Shown here in pieces: positions 50,031 to 58,878 of a stretch of 64,000 nt of DNA (the first letter of the stretch is position 1; each line of letters starts with the position of its first letter). Source of the DNA: Pseudomonadota bacterium. GTDB lineage: Bacteria > Pseudomonadota > Gammaproteobacteria > Burkholderiales > Gallionellaceae. The stretch is from contig JAJZUP010000004.1 in the NCBI GenBank assembly GCA_021848465.1, forward strand, positions 159,745 to 223,744, in the 5' to 3' direction. Below the pieces are notes generated by a model, which made no database searches, was not told where the DNA came from, and saw only the letters and a program-made list of their open reading frames with translations. The position numbers and the translations under genes were made by a program.

Positions 50031-51470
50031 ATGTTAAAAATCTACAACACCCTCGCCCGCGACAAGCAGGACTTCAAACCCATCGAAACCAACAAAGTGC
50101 GCATGTACGTCTGCGGTATGACGGTGTACGACTACTGCCACTTGGGCCATGCGCGCGTGATGGTGGTGTTCGACATGGTGCAGCGCTGGCTCAAGGCTTC
50201 CGGTTATGACGTCACCTACGTGCGCAACATCACCGACATCGACGACAAGATCATCAAGCGCGCAGCGGAGAACAAGGAATCCATTCACGCGCTCACTCAG
50301 CGCTTCATCGACGCCATGCACGAGGATGCCGATGCGCTCGGTGTGCAGCGTCCCGACCACGAGCCGCGCGCCACGCAATATGTGCCGCAGATGCTGTCCA
50401 TGATCGAACAACTGGAACAAAACGGTTTGGCTTACAAAGCGGCGGACGGCGACGTGAATTACGCGGTACGCAAGTTCGACGGCTATGGCAAGCTTTCCGG
50501 AAAATCGCTGGAAGACCTGCGTGCGGGCGAGCGGGTGGAAGTGGCGTCCGACAAGAACGACCCGCTCGACTTCGTGCTGTGGAAGCACGCCAAGGACAGC
50601 GAGGCCGACGAAGTGAAGTGGGATTCCAAGTGGGGCAAGGGCCGTCCCGGCTGGCATATCGAGTGCTCCGCTATGGGCTCGGAACTGCTGGGCAAGCACT
50701 TCGACATCCACGGCGGCGGCGCAGACTTGCAGTTCCCGCACCATGAGAACGAGATCGCGCAGAGCGAAGGTGCGCACGGCTGCCAGTACGTGAACTACTG
50801 GATGCATAACGGCTTTATCCGTGTGGATAACGAGAAGATGTCCAAGTCGCTCGGCAACTTCTTCACGATTCGTGAGGTTCTGAAAAAATACGACGCCGAA
50901 GTGGTGCGCTTCTTCATCTTGCGCGCTCACTACCGCAGCCCGCTGAACTATTCCGACGCGCATCTCGACGATGCCAAGGGCGCGTTGACGCGGCTTTATA
51001 CCGCCATAAATTCGGTAAGGATGTCGTCATTATATGGCATGGCACCATATGGTTTGGCTGTGCCTGGGGGAGTGACACCAGTTCAAGAACAGCCGGTGAA
51101 TTGGGATTACCCCCACGCTCAGAGATTTAAAGCAGCCATGGACGATGATTTCAATACGCCGGAAGCGATAGCGGTGTTGTTCGATCTCGCCAATGATGTA
51201 AACCGCATAAGATCCCGAGAACTGGCAGCGCGCTTGAAAGCATTGGCTGGGGTGCTGGGCCTGCTGCAACGCGACCCCACAGAATTCCTGCAAGGCGGCA
51301 CCGTGGCGGGCGGATTGGACGATGCCGCCATCGAAGCGCAGATCGCGGCGCGTATTGCCGCCAAGAAAGCGAAGAACTTCGCTGAGGCCGATCGTATCCG
51401 TAAGGAATTGCTGGATGCCGGTATTGTGCTGGAGGACTCCGCTCAGGGTACCACCTGGCGACGCGCTTAA
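50031..51470 (+). CDS. cysS: Cysteinyl-tRNA synthetase
   Basis: Class I synthetase charging tRNA-Cys; 479 residues. The zinc Cys and HIGH motif lie in '[20 protein letters not shown]', the second zinc site is '[16 protein letters not shown]', and the KMSKS motif is '[16 protein letters not shown]'. The C-terminal part shows '[20 protein letters not shown]' and '[20 protein letters not shown]'. Between 'YTAINSV' and '[10 protein letters not shown]' is a segment of about 26 residues not usual in relatives, written with codons (AGG, TTA, CCA, GGA) rare in this window. The last two bases of its TAA overlap the convergent pseudopilin gene stop. Confidence 0.96.
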   Translation: MLKIYNTLARDKQDFKPIETNKVRMYVCGMTVYDYCHLGHARVMVVFDMVQRWLKASGYDVTYVRNITDIDDKIIKRAAENKESIHALTQRFIDAMHEDADALGVQRPDHEPRATQYVPQMLSMIEQLEQNGLAYKAADGDVNYAVRKFDGYGKLSGKSLEDLRAGERVEVASDKNDPLDFVLWKHAKDSEADEVKWDSKWGKGRPGWHIECSAMGSELLGKHFDIHGGGADLQFPHHENEIAQSEGAHGCQYVNYWMHNGFIRVDNEKMSKSLGNFFTIREVLKKYDAEVVRFFILRAHYRSPLNYSDAHLDDAKGALTRLYTAINSVRMSSLYGMAPYGLAVPGGVTPVQEQPVNWDYPHAQRFKAAMDDDFNTPEAIAVLFDLANDVNRIRSRELAARLKALAGVLGLLQRDPTEFLQGGTVAGGLDDAAIEAQIAARIAAKKAKNFAEADRIRKELLDAGIVLEDSAQGTTWRRA

Positions 51471-52132
51471 GGCAGTTTACCGGCAGCGACCATGCGGCTG
51501 GACAGGATGTTGGGGGAAACCCAGGTGACGTAATCGTCGTATGCCGGGCTCAGGTCGTGTGCGACAAACAGCGTATCGCCGTTTGAGTTTTCTGTTTCAT
51601 CCGCCGAGTTGCCAAGCGGAATCTGGGTGCCTTGCGTGGTATAGGCGCCATAACCATTGCTGCCGTGCGAAATGAAGACGGCCGGCATGTTCAGGGCCAG
51701 GCTGGCGCCACCGGTCGCGGCGCTTTTGATGTTGAGGTTTCCGCTGCTGGTCAAGGTGAAGTTGGCCGAGGTAAAACTGCTGGCGGCAGCATAGGTGTAG
51801 CGCCTGCCCCATGCATCGGTCTCGGACACTCCGAGCGTGGCCCAAGGCAGTACCCCGCTGCTGAGCGTGCAGTCCGCCATTCCGGCGCCCGAGGTACCTG
51901 AGCTGATTGATGGCGATGCCGGGCATGGCAGGCGGCCGTTGATGATGGCATAGCCAGTCAGCGCTTCGCGGATGTCGTCGATTTGCTTCAGGGTGTCGTT
52001 GCGATGCTGCTGCTCCAGTTTCCCGGAGAGTGCCGGCAGTAGTCCGCTTAACAACAGCCCGACGATGACCAATACCACCGCCATTTCCACGAGCGAAAAT
52101 CCGGCGGGCATGTGGCGGCGAGTGTTCGTCAT
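51467..52132 (-). CDS. Type IV pilin-like (pseudopilin) protein
   Basis: A 221-residue prepilin. The leader '[11 protein letters not shown]' ends at the prepilin-peptidase site G|F, followed by '[20 protein letters not shown]' with the conserved Glu at +5. The ectodomain has '[11 protein letters not shown]', a Cys pair, '[20 protein letters not shown]' and '[19 protein letters not shown]'. It resembles the long minor pilins or pseudopilins of MSHA/T2SS-type operons and is the only classical prepilin here. It overlaps the previous gene by 4 nt (ATGA) and is the last gene of the pilus operon. Confidence 0.9.
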   Translation of the reverse strand: MTNTRRHMPAGFSLVEMAVVLVIVGLLLSGLLPALSGKLEQQHRNDTLKQIDDIREALTGYAIINGRLPCPASPSISSGTSGAGMADCTLSSGVLPWATLGVSETDAWGRRYTYAAASSFTSANFTLTSSGNLNIKSAATGGASLALNMPAVFISHGSNGYGAYTTQGTQIPLGNSADETENSNGDTLFVAHDLSPAYDDYVTWVSPNILSSRMVAAGKLP

Positions 52133-53511
52133 GGCTGGAAAATCACGGTGTCATTGAAAGTGGTGGTGGAGGGCTGCCGGGAAAATGTGTAGTTCCCGGT
52201 CTGGTTCGCATTCTGGTTGCCAGCTTCCAGGTAGTTAGCAGCCTTTCCTTTATCCGCGAGTGTGGTGCGGACTTGTCCTGCCAGCTTGCGTCCAGCGATG
52301 ATGATGGCGAAGCGGGCTTGATTACTCGGCGAGTTGATGCCGATACACGTTCCGCAGCCGGCGGGAAAAGCGGGGACGGTCGGCTTGTATGCATCCGACA
52401 GGGCGTAAAACACCTGCTCTTTCCAGTTCAGCCACCAGCCCGAGTTTGAGTTGATGTTGCAGTTTCCCAGCCAGGTATTGAACATCTGTCCGCCGCTGTC
52501 GGCTACGGTGTTGTCGAAAGGCGTGTCGGGGATGCGGCCGAACAGCATGCCCGTGCTATCCATATAGCTGACTGTTGTTGCGCTCGCCGCCCAGGGATAG
52601 CGGCCGTCATTGCCATTGACTGCAGCATACTCATTCAGGCATTGGCGGAGCTCTGCGGCAACCCGCTGTTGGGTGACGGACATGAGCTGCTCCTGCGTGA
52701 TGGCAATAAGCTGGTCGTTGTTGAGCGGATTCCGGTCGGCATCGGAAGCGCCTCCCTGGATGAAACCATCGGCGCTGGAAAAATCGCTGAAGCCTTGGTT
52801 GTCGTGTGACAAGCCATTGATCGTAGTGGCATCCAGGAAGTTGCCGGCGCTGTTGATTCCTGAGGCACTCCGATCTTGTGGTGTTCCCGATGGCTGGCGT
52901 AGCAAGGGCGCGCCCGGGGCGATGATGACGGCCGCGGCGCCGGTGCCATAAGGTGCGTCGGCACTGCCGGGAGTTGGGCATTGCGGCAGGCTGTAAGAGA
53001 GGCAGCCGTTGTGGACGATATTGCCTGCACTATTCCGGATCGTGATGCTGCCCAGGGTGTCGCTATTCAGGGTGGCAATGACCGTGTTGTTCTTGAAGTT
53101 GCTGGAAACCGCATACCACAGGCGCTCGCCACTGCTGTCGCGCAGGTCCGGAAGCTGCAGGGTTTTCCAGGGCAGGCGTCCGATGCGCAGACTTTGCCCG
53201 GTGCTGCCGGAAGCGTTGCCGCAGGAGGTTTCCGCAATGCCATCGTTGTTGGTGTCCGGGCACGGGAGTGTGCCGGGTTTTTTGCTGCCCGTGGGTGCCA
53301 GGGCAATGCTGGCGGTATAGGCAAGCAGGCCCTCTTTTGCCATCGCCAGCACTTGGGTATTTTTCTGGTTGCGCACATTTTGCAGCCGGGCCGGGCTGAG
53401 TGAGTACAGCAGCAAGGCAATGGTTGCAAAAATCATGATGAACAGCATGATCAGCAGTACCGCGCCGGTCTGGTCTGAGCACGGTGGCAGGGCGGCAGGG
53501 CTGGTATTCAT
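52129..53511 (-). CDS. PilX-like surface protein of the pilus operon
   Basis: A 460-residue protein with a short polar N-terminus and one hydrophobic helix ('GAVLLIMLFIMIFATIALLL'), resembling a PilX/GspK-type pseudopilin without the Glu at +5 or a clear prepilin cleavage site. The large ectodomain contains several cysteines and opens with 'TLPCPDTNNDGIAETSCG', 'RIGRLPWKTLQLPDLRDS' and 'RLWYAVSSNF'. This is the same pattern as in the downstream pseudopilin. 'DGRYPWAASAT' and 'CGTCIGINSP' follow. A tip or minor pilin role is inferred. Confidence 0.75.
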   Translation of the reverse strand: MNTSPAALPPCSDQTGAVLLIMLFIMIFATIALLLYSLSPARLQNVRNQKNTQVLAMAKEGLLAYTASIALAPTGSKKPGTLPCPDTNNDGIAETSCGNASGSTGQSLRIGRLPWKTLQLPDLRDSSGERLWYAVSSNFKNNTVIATLNSDTLGSITIRNSAGNIVHNGCLSYSLPQCPTPGSADAPYGTGAAAVIIAPGAPLLRQPSGTPQDRSASGINSAGNFLDATTINGLSHDNQGFSDFSSADGFIQGGASDADRNPLNNDQLIAITQEQLMSVTQQRVAAELRQCLNEYAAVNGNDGRYPWAASATTVSYMDSTGMLFGRIPDTPFDNTVADSGGQMFNTWLGNCNINSNSGWWLNWKEQVFYALSDAYKPTVPAFPAGCGTCIGINSPSNQARFAIIIAGRKLAGQVRTTLADKGKAANYLEAGNQNANQTGNYTFSRQPSTTTFNDTVIFQP

Positions 53512-53888
53512 GGCGGCGGGACCGTTGCGGCTGGCGAGATGCCCTGTGGGTGCAAAGGCACGGCCTGGCCGACGCGGGCGTCAATTGCAGGACGCTTGCC
53601 TTCGGCCGGGACATGCACAATCGACAGGGTGTCGCTGGCTTCCATTTCCAGCGGTTTGCCATTGATCCACACAATCCTGCGGCCATCCCGGCGTTTGATG
53701 ACGCCGTTGACGATCAGACTCGATGCTTCTGGTGCGGCGGGGTTTTCCTGTTTCAGGCTGGCTTCGGCACTCCTTTCCAGTTCCTCGCGCTCGGCAGGGG
53801 TGAAGAACAGGCGGCCCATTGGTTCGGTGGCGGCATTGCCTGCTGCAAGCAGGCTATACATCAGGAGGGAGAGCGCGGGCACATTCAT
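53508..53888 (-). CDS. Small periplasmic MshK/PilP-like protein
   Basis: A 126-residue protein with a signal peptide ('VPALSLLMYSLLAAGNAA'). The mature part has 'RLFFTPAEREELERSAEASL', 'SLIVNGVIKRRDGRRIVWIN' and a Pro-rich end. The beta-rich 'VNGVIKR..GRRIVWING' motif is the one seen in MshK/GspC-type periplasmic proteins. The ATG at 53888 is chosen because it opens the signal peptide. It lies between the PilO-like gene and the PilX-like gene and overlaps the latter by 4 nt. Confidence 0.75.
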   Translation of the reverse strand: MNVPALSLLMYSLLAAGNAATEPMGRLFFTPAEREELERSAEASLKQENPAAPEASSLIVNGVIKRRDGRRIVWINGKPLEMEASDTLSIVHVPAEGKRPAIDARVGQAVPLHPQGISPAATVPPP

Positions 53889-53890
53889 GG

Positions 53891-54496
53891 CTACAGGCCG
53901 TATTGCATGGTGATCCAGCCGCCGTTGCATTCCGCATGCAGGGGGTAGAGGTTGTTTTCAGGGAGTGGTCCACTGGGAGTGTTGGGCTCCAGTGTGCATC
54001 CGGTAACAACAAACAGGCCGTTGCTTTCAGCGCGCAAAGTGGAAAGAAAGTCCAGCAGTTGAACCTCATGGATGAGTTCGGCCTGCAAGTTCAGTTTGCT
54101 GATGCGGCTGTTCATGCCTTGCTTGCCACTTCCTGCGTGGAGATAGGCTTCCTGCGGGGTGATGTTGTAGCGCAGGCTCCTGAGCTTGTGATGTTTTCCG
54201 GCACGCTCGAGCGACTCCAGCAGGTCGAGGCGGTTTTCTCCGGACAGGATTTTCTGGCTGGATAGCTCGCTATATCTGGCGCTGTACACGGGGAGCCTTG
54301 CAGATTCATCCTGGACAATTTCGAGGCGGTTGCGCGAGGCCGCGAGCAGGAGCCTGGCTTGCTCCAGGGCGGACTGGGTGTGCTGAAGAAAGGTGAGTGA
54401 TAGCCATATCATGGCTGCGCCGCAGAGCAGGCAAAGCAGGAACAGCAGCAGGCTATGCCGCAGATAGGTCCAATCCGATTTTGCATAGGGCCTCAT
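53891..54496 (-). CDS. PilO/MshJ-like inner-membrane assembly protein
   Basis: A 201-residue bitopic protein: short cytoplasmic N-terminus, one TM helix (about residues 13-35, 'LLLFLLCLLCGAAMIWLSL'), a coiled-coil stretch ('LEQARLLLAASRNRLEIVQD') and a periplasmic ferredoxin-like domain ('NLQAELIHEVQLLDFLSTLR'). This is the PilO/MshJ layout. It overlaps the PilM/N-like gene by 4 nt and probably pairs with it in the inner-membrane alignment complex. Confidence 0.82.
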   Translation of the reverse strand: MRPYAKSDWTYLRHSLLLFLLCLLCGAAMIWLSLTFLQHTQSALEQARLLLAASRNRLEIVQDESARLPVYSARYSELSSQKILSGENRLDLLESLERAGKHHKLRSLRYNITPQEAYLHAGSGKQGMNSRISKLNLQAELIHEVQLLDFLSTLRAESNGLFVVTGCTLEPNTPSGPLPENNLYPLHAECNGGWITMQYGL

Positions 54497-55971
54497 TGGG
54501 ACTTAAGCTCGAGGCTGAATTTCAGGGCGGATATTTCGCTGCCCTGCTCGGCGTGGATGTTGCCATTGACTGAAGTGTCCACGGGTAAGCTTTGCTTGAT
54601 GACGGTCAGCCCCTGGGATTCGAGTGCAGCCTTGAACTGTTCGAGATAGCTGAGTGCATCCCGGTATTCGTTGCTGAAGCCAGCCAGCTCTCCCTCAAAG
54701 CGTATGGTGTGGTGCGGATTGTCCGGCAGGTTCGTGCTGCCGATGTCTGTTTGCCAGCCTATTTTTTGTGCGAGGATTTGCGGATGCTGGTCGAGAGCAA
54801 AAGCAAGTTTATGCAGGTGTGCTTCCGGGGGCGGGAGGAGCTTGTCGAGGGAATCGAAAAAAGTAACCGCGCTTTTCATTTCATCAATGGATACCGCTGT
54901 GGCAGGGCGTGTGGAAAGCAGCGATTCGATTTGTGCAGAATAGCGGTCGGTTTCCTGGCGGAGGGCTTGTATTTCCTGGCTGTAATTGTGCGTCTTGACG
55001 AGCATGGCGGTGCTGATCGCCAGTGCGGCGAAGAGGCATACGGCTGCACTTGTCTTGAGCCGGTTACGTTGTCGCCATAGCCAGTAATGATGGGTGTGGG
55101 TTTCAGGCGCGTATTGGACCGGCGGCTGTTTATTTCCCAGTATGTTGAGATAGAGCAGTGTTGCATCCGGAAGGAGTGTTTGCCCATGGATGCCAGACCC
55201 GGCTTCGGCCCGGCTGATATCGAGGAAACTGTAGCGGATATTGGTAGGGTGATCGGGCAGGGCGGTGAGCTTGGCAAAGTCGGCCTCACGGCAAACCAGG
55301 TAAACATTCAGCACTGAATCGGGCTTGAGCTGGCCGGAATTTTCCAGGTGGCGCATCAAGCGCAGGGTTTCGTTGTGAGCCTGGTTGGGAAAGTCGTTTT
55401 CAGCTTCAACCGGCGTCAGGCGCGACAGGCACAGGTGCCTGTTCCTGAAATAGCTTTGCCTGAGCCCGGAATTTGCTTGCCAGGTCAGCAGCAGTACGTG
55501 CTCGTGCCGCGCTTGCTGGAGCAATTCGTTCGCGAGATAGGCCGGGGTATACATGCCGGCGAGCGGACTGCCGGTGGACTGGATGCATTGCAGCCATGGG
55601 GCAAGATGCTGCTGGTTGGTCAAGGCGGAGAGCAGGATTTCGTCGTCGCGCCTGCCGGACTCCAGTCGCTGCCGGAACATGGCGAGGCGGAACGGCAGGT
55701 TTTTATAATGCCAGTCGAGCTTGCGCTCGATGAGCTCGTCATGTTTGCGTCCATGTACATGCGGTATGGTTTCCAGACGGAAATCCTCTTCCACCACGTC
55801 AACCAGCATGAGATGCGGGAATGGATGCTGTTTCAGGTACTCGACAAACTGCTCAAGCCCGGCTTGCGTATCAGGGAAGGATTGCGTGAGCGACAGGTGC
55901 TTGCTGCTCCATGCATATGCCTGCATTTGTGTCGGGCCAAGATAGAGCAGGTGCGTGTGCCGGGTGCTCAT
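54493..55971 (-). CDS. PilM/PilN-like (GspL/MshI-type) assembly protein
   Basis: A 492-residue protein. The N-terminal cytoplasmic part (about 1-290) is a divergent actin-like PilM/GspL domain ('LMLVDVVEEDFRLETIPHVH'). One TM helix follows at about 312-331 ('SAAVCLFAALAISTAMLVKT'), then a coiled coil and a periplasmic PilN-like domain ('FDSLDKLLPPPEAHLHKLAF'). It thus combines what PilM and PilN do as two proteins, as in GspL/MshI. It lies between the PilC-like and PilO-like genes, 5 nt from the former. Confidence 0.8.
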   Translation of the reverse strand: MSTRHTHLLYLGPTQMQAYAWSSKHLSLTQSFPDTQAGLEQFVEYLKQHPFPHLMLVDVVEEDFRLETIPHVHGRKHDELIERKLDWHYKNLPFRLAMFRQRLESGRRDDEILLSALTNQQHLAPWLQCIQSTGSPLAGMYTPAYLANELLQQARHEHVLLLTWQANSGLRQSYFRNRHLCLSRLTPVEAENDFPNQAHNETLRLMRHLENSGQLKPDSVLNVYLVCREADFAKLTALPDHPTNIRYSFLDISRAEAGSGIHGQTLLPDATLLYLNILGNKQPPVQYAPETHTHHYWLWRQRNRLKTSAAVCLFAALAISTAMLVKTHNYSQEIQALRQETDRYSAQIESLLSTRPATAVSIDEMKSAVTFFDSLDKLLPPPEAHLHKLAFALDQHPQILAQKIGWQTDIGSTNLPDNPHHTIRFEGELAGFSNEYRDALSYLEQFKAALESQGLTVIKQSLPVDTSVNGNIHAEQGSEISALKFSLELKSQ

Positions 55972-55976
55972 GGCGC

Positions 55977-57167
55977 TTATATTTTTTCAAGCAGGTCATA
56001 GACCGGCGAGAGTGCCAGCAACATGACACAACCAAGCAGCAGGCCGAGTGCCAGGGTGATGGCCGGGGACAGCATGGCTTGCAGGTTGTGCACGGACTCT
56101 TTTACATCACGGTCGTAGAAATAACTGATGTTCTCGAGCGCCAGGTCAACCCGCCCGGTGGTTTCCCCCACTTTGATCATGCGGATGACCAAGGGGGGGA
56201 ATATTCCTGCTTCCTGAAACCCCTGGCTGAGTTGAGTGCCGGCTTTTACTTCCTGTATTACCTGCTCCATTCGCGCGGCGATCAGGCGGTTTCCGGACAA
56301 ATCGCGCGCGCTTTCCAGGCAGTCGAGTACGCTGATTCCAGCACCGTACATGAGGGAGAAGGTATGGGCGAAGCGCGCCAGCACGATTTTTTGCAGGATT
56401 TTTCCTGTCGGCCAAAGACGCAGTTTCAGGGTGTCGATATGAAGTTGCATATCCGGCAGCCTGGTGCGGATCAGTTGATAAATGACGAAGAGGATGAGCA
56501 GTGTGATGAAAAGCTCAGGCCAGTAATGGTTGAGGAATTCCGAAGCCGCAAGCAATGCCGCTGTCTGCACCGGAATGGTTTGTCCCATGCTGTGAAAGAG
56601 GGCGGCCAGTTGCGGTACCAGGTAAACCATCAGGAATAACAAGACTGCGAGGATAAGCAACCCCGCGAATGCCGGGTAGATCAGTATGTTTTTTCCTTGT
56701 GCCGCGATTTCATCTTGCCACTTCAGGGATGCTGTCAGGTATTTGAAGATTTCCGCGAGCTTGCCGCTTTTTTCGCCAGCCTGGATGAGATGGAGTGTCG
56801 TCCTGTCGAACAGGTGATCATGGAGTGCCATCGCCTGGAATAACGAGGCGCCACCTTCGATGGATTTGATCATGTCGGTGATGGCTCCGGCAAGTGTGCG
56901 GCTTTCCAGGCTGCCCTGCAAACTTCTCAGGCATTCAAGCAGCGGGATGCCGGCACGATACAACTGTTCCATGTTGAAGAAAAAAGTAATGAGTTCGCGC
57001 CTTCTGATATTTTTTCTTGTCACGCGGGCTGTGCGTGGCTTGAAGCTGATCAGGTCCTGGCCGACTTGTTTCAGGCTGAGCTCAAGCTCGGCGGGGTTGC
57101 TTGCGTGCAGGACACCCTTGACTCGTTTTCCGGCAGCATTGATGGCTTCATACGAATAGGTGATCAT
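55977..57167 (-). CDS. mshG: Type IV pilus/T2SS platform protein (PilC/GspF/MshG type)
   Basis: A 396-residue inner-membrane platform protein with two homologous GspF domains. Landmarks are 'YSYEAINAAGKRVKGVLHAS', 'FFNMEQLYRAGIPLLECLRS', 'LIQAGEKSGKLAEIFKYL', then in the second half 'RFAHTFSLMYGAGISVLDCL' and 'MIKVGETTGRVDLALENI'. Three hydrophobic helices are visible. It lies 8 nt after the ATPase gene; the two interact to drive pilus assembly. Confidence 0.93.
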   Translation of the reverse strand: MITYSYEAINAAGKRVKGVLHASNPAELELSLKQVGQDLISFKPRTARVTRKNIRRRELITFFFNMEQLYRAGIPLLECLRSLQGSLESRTLAGAITDMIKSIEGGASLFQAMALHDHLFDRTTLHLIQAGEKSGKLAEIFKYLTASLKWQDEIAAQGKNILIYPAFAGLLILAVLLFLMVYLVPQLAALFHSMGQTIPVQTAALLAASEFLNHYWPELFITLLILFVIYQLIRTRLPDMQLHIDTLKLRLWPTGKILQKIVLARFAHTFSLMYGAGISVLDCLESARDLSGNRLIAARMEQVIQEVKAGTQLSQGFQEAGIFPPLVIRMIKVGETTGRVDLALENISYFYDRDVKESVHNLQAMLSPAITLALGLLLGCVMLLALSPVYDLLEKI

Positions 57168-57175
57168 CTTTTACC

Positions 57176-58873
57176 CTATATGCGGTCATGCAAGTAGGCT
57201 ACGCGCGAGACTTCGGCGATGGAGCTTTGTCCACTCAGAATGCGCTGGATACCATCCTGCGCCAGCGGCCTGAATCCTTTTGTCCTTGCCAGTTGTTCGA
57301 TTTCGATCTGGTTTGCCTGGCGCGCAATGAGGGCGTCGAGATCCCTGTCAATATGCAGGGTTTCCATGATTGCGATCCTTCCTGAGTATCCTCTGAAGCG
57401 GCAGGCGGCGCAGCCGGAGGCGCGGAAGATCGTAGTGTGTTGTCCGGCAGGTATGCCGAGGATCATGCACTCTTCTGCATTGGGAAGGTAGGCAACCTTG
57501 CAGTGTGGGCAGAGGCTGCGGATGAGCCGCTGGGCAATGATGCCGATGATGTTGCCAGCCATGATTCCCGGGCGTATGCCCATATCCTGCAAGCGCGGGA
57601 TGGCACTCATCGCGGAATTGGAATGCAAGGTGGAGAACACCTGATGCCCAGTCATGGCAGCCCGGAATGCCATTTCCGCGGTTTCCCGGTCGCGGATTTC
57701 GCCGACCAGGATTACATCTGGATCCTGTCGCATCAGTGAGCGCAGTCCGCTGGCAAAATCAAGACGGATCGAGTCATTGATGGAGTTTTGCCGGATCAGC
57801 GGGATAGGGTATTCGACCGGGTCTTCCAGCGTCATGATATTGATGGCCTCGGTATTGAGGTGGCTCAATATCGAATATAGCGTCGTGGTTTTGCCGCTGC
57901 CGGTTGGTCCGGTGACCAGTATGATTCCTTCCGGGCGCGCAATCATTTCTTTGAGAAGGTCGAGCGAGGCATTGTCCAGCCCAAGCTTGTCGATCGGCAC
58001 AATGCCTTTTTGCCGGTCCAGTATGCGCAAGACGATATTTTCACCATGAGTTGTCGGGTGCGTAGCCACACGGAAGTCGACCATGTGGCCGGCCAGGTGT
58101 AATGCGATGTGTCCGTCTTGAGGAGCGTGGCTTTCGGCGATGTTCATATTGCTCATGACTTTGAGGCGTACCACCATTGCCGGCCAATAGCTTTTATGCA
58201 GGCTGCGAACCTGATGCAGTACGCCATCTATGCGGTAACGGATACGCAGAAAACTGGTTTCCGGTTCAAGGTGTATGTCTGACGCCCCTTGTTGCACGGC
58301 TTCAGCAAGGATTGCATCAATGAGGCGCACAATGGGTTGGCTGAACTCATGAGTATCGGACAGGGAGGGCAGTTGCTCGGTTTCTCCCGGTTCAATTTCA
58401 TGCAGGATTCCGTCGATGGAGAGTTCGTAGCCGTAATGCTGGTCTATTGCCTGGAGGATGTCTGATTCGCTGGCAATGTAACTGGTCAACTGGTATGTGC
58501 CATGTAACAAAGCATGGAGTTGGTCCAGGGTGATGATGTTGTCCGGATCGGCAAGCGCAATATCCAGGCTGTTGTTTTCGAGATTCAGATTTAGCGGGAT
58601 GAGGCGATGCCGGTGGGCGAAATCTTTGGGAATCAGGGCAAGCGCCGCAGCGCTGATAACAGTATTGGTCAGGTCGATGCTCTTATGTCCGGAATCTTCC
58701 GAAAGTGTATCCCGGATGGTTGTCTCCGAGATAAAACCCAGCCGCACCAGCAGTTGTCCCAGTGGTAGCCTGGATTTGCTCTGCTCCTGCAATGCAATAT
58801 GGAGCTGGTCTTCGCTGATGGCACCTTTGGATAGCAGCAGTTGTCCGATATGTTTATGCGGGCTTTGGCGCAT
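57176..58873 (-). CDS. mshE: Pilus/secretion assembly ATPase with tandem MshEN motif (MshE/PilB/GspE type)
   Basis: A 565-residue hexameric ATPase. Residues about 8-60 contain two 24-residue MshEN motifs five residues apart ('HIGQLLLSKGAISEDQL' and 'PLGQLLVRLGFISETTI'), the c-di-GMP-binding module; the first Arg of each motif is replaced (His, Pro). The motor domain has Walker A 'VTGPTGSGKTTTLYSIL', the Asp box 'EDPVEYPIPLIRQ', Walker B 'DVILVGEIRDRETAEMAFRA' and a His box. A tetracysteine zinc site is 'LCPHCKVAYLPNAEEC' and 'CAACRF'. All catalytic motifs are intact. Confidence 0.93.
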   Translation of the reverse strand: MRQSPHKHIGQLLLSKGAISEDQLHIALQEQSKSRLPLGQLLVRLGFISETTIRDTLSEDSGHKSIDLTNTVISAAALALIPKDFAHRHRLIPLNLNLENNSLDIALADPDNIITLDQLHALLHGTYQLTSYIASESDILQAIDQHYGYELSIDGILHEIEPGETEQLPSLSDTHEFSQPIVRLIDAILAEAVQQGASDIHLEPETSFLRIRYRIDGVLHQVRSLHKSYWPAMVVRLKVMSNMNIAESHAPQDGHIALHLAGHMVDFRVATHPTTHGENIVLRILDRQKGIVPIDKLGLDNASLDLLKEMIARPEGIILVTGPTGSGKTTTLYSILSHLNTEAINIMTLEDPVEYPIPLIRQNSINDSIRLDFASGLRSLMRQDPDVILVGEIRDRETAEMAFRAAMTGHQVFSTLHSNSAMSAIPRLQDMGIRPGIMAGNIIGIIAQRLIRSLCPHCKVAYLPNAEECMILGIPAGQHTTIFRASGCAACRFRGYSGRIAIMETLHIDRDLDALIARQANQIEIEQLARTKGFRPLAQDGIQRILSGQSSIAEVSRVAYLHDRI

Positions 58874-58878
58874 GGCGG

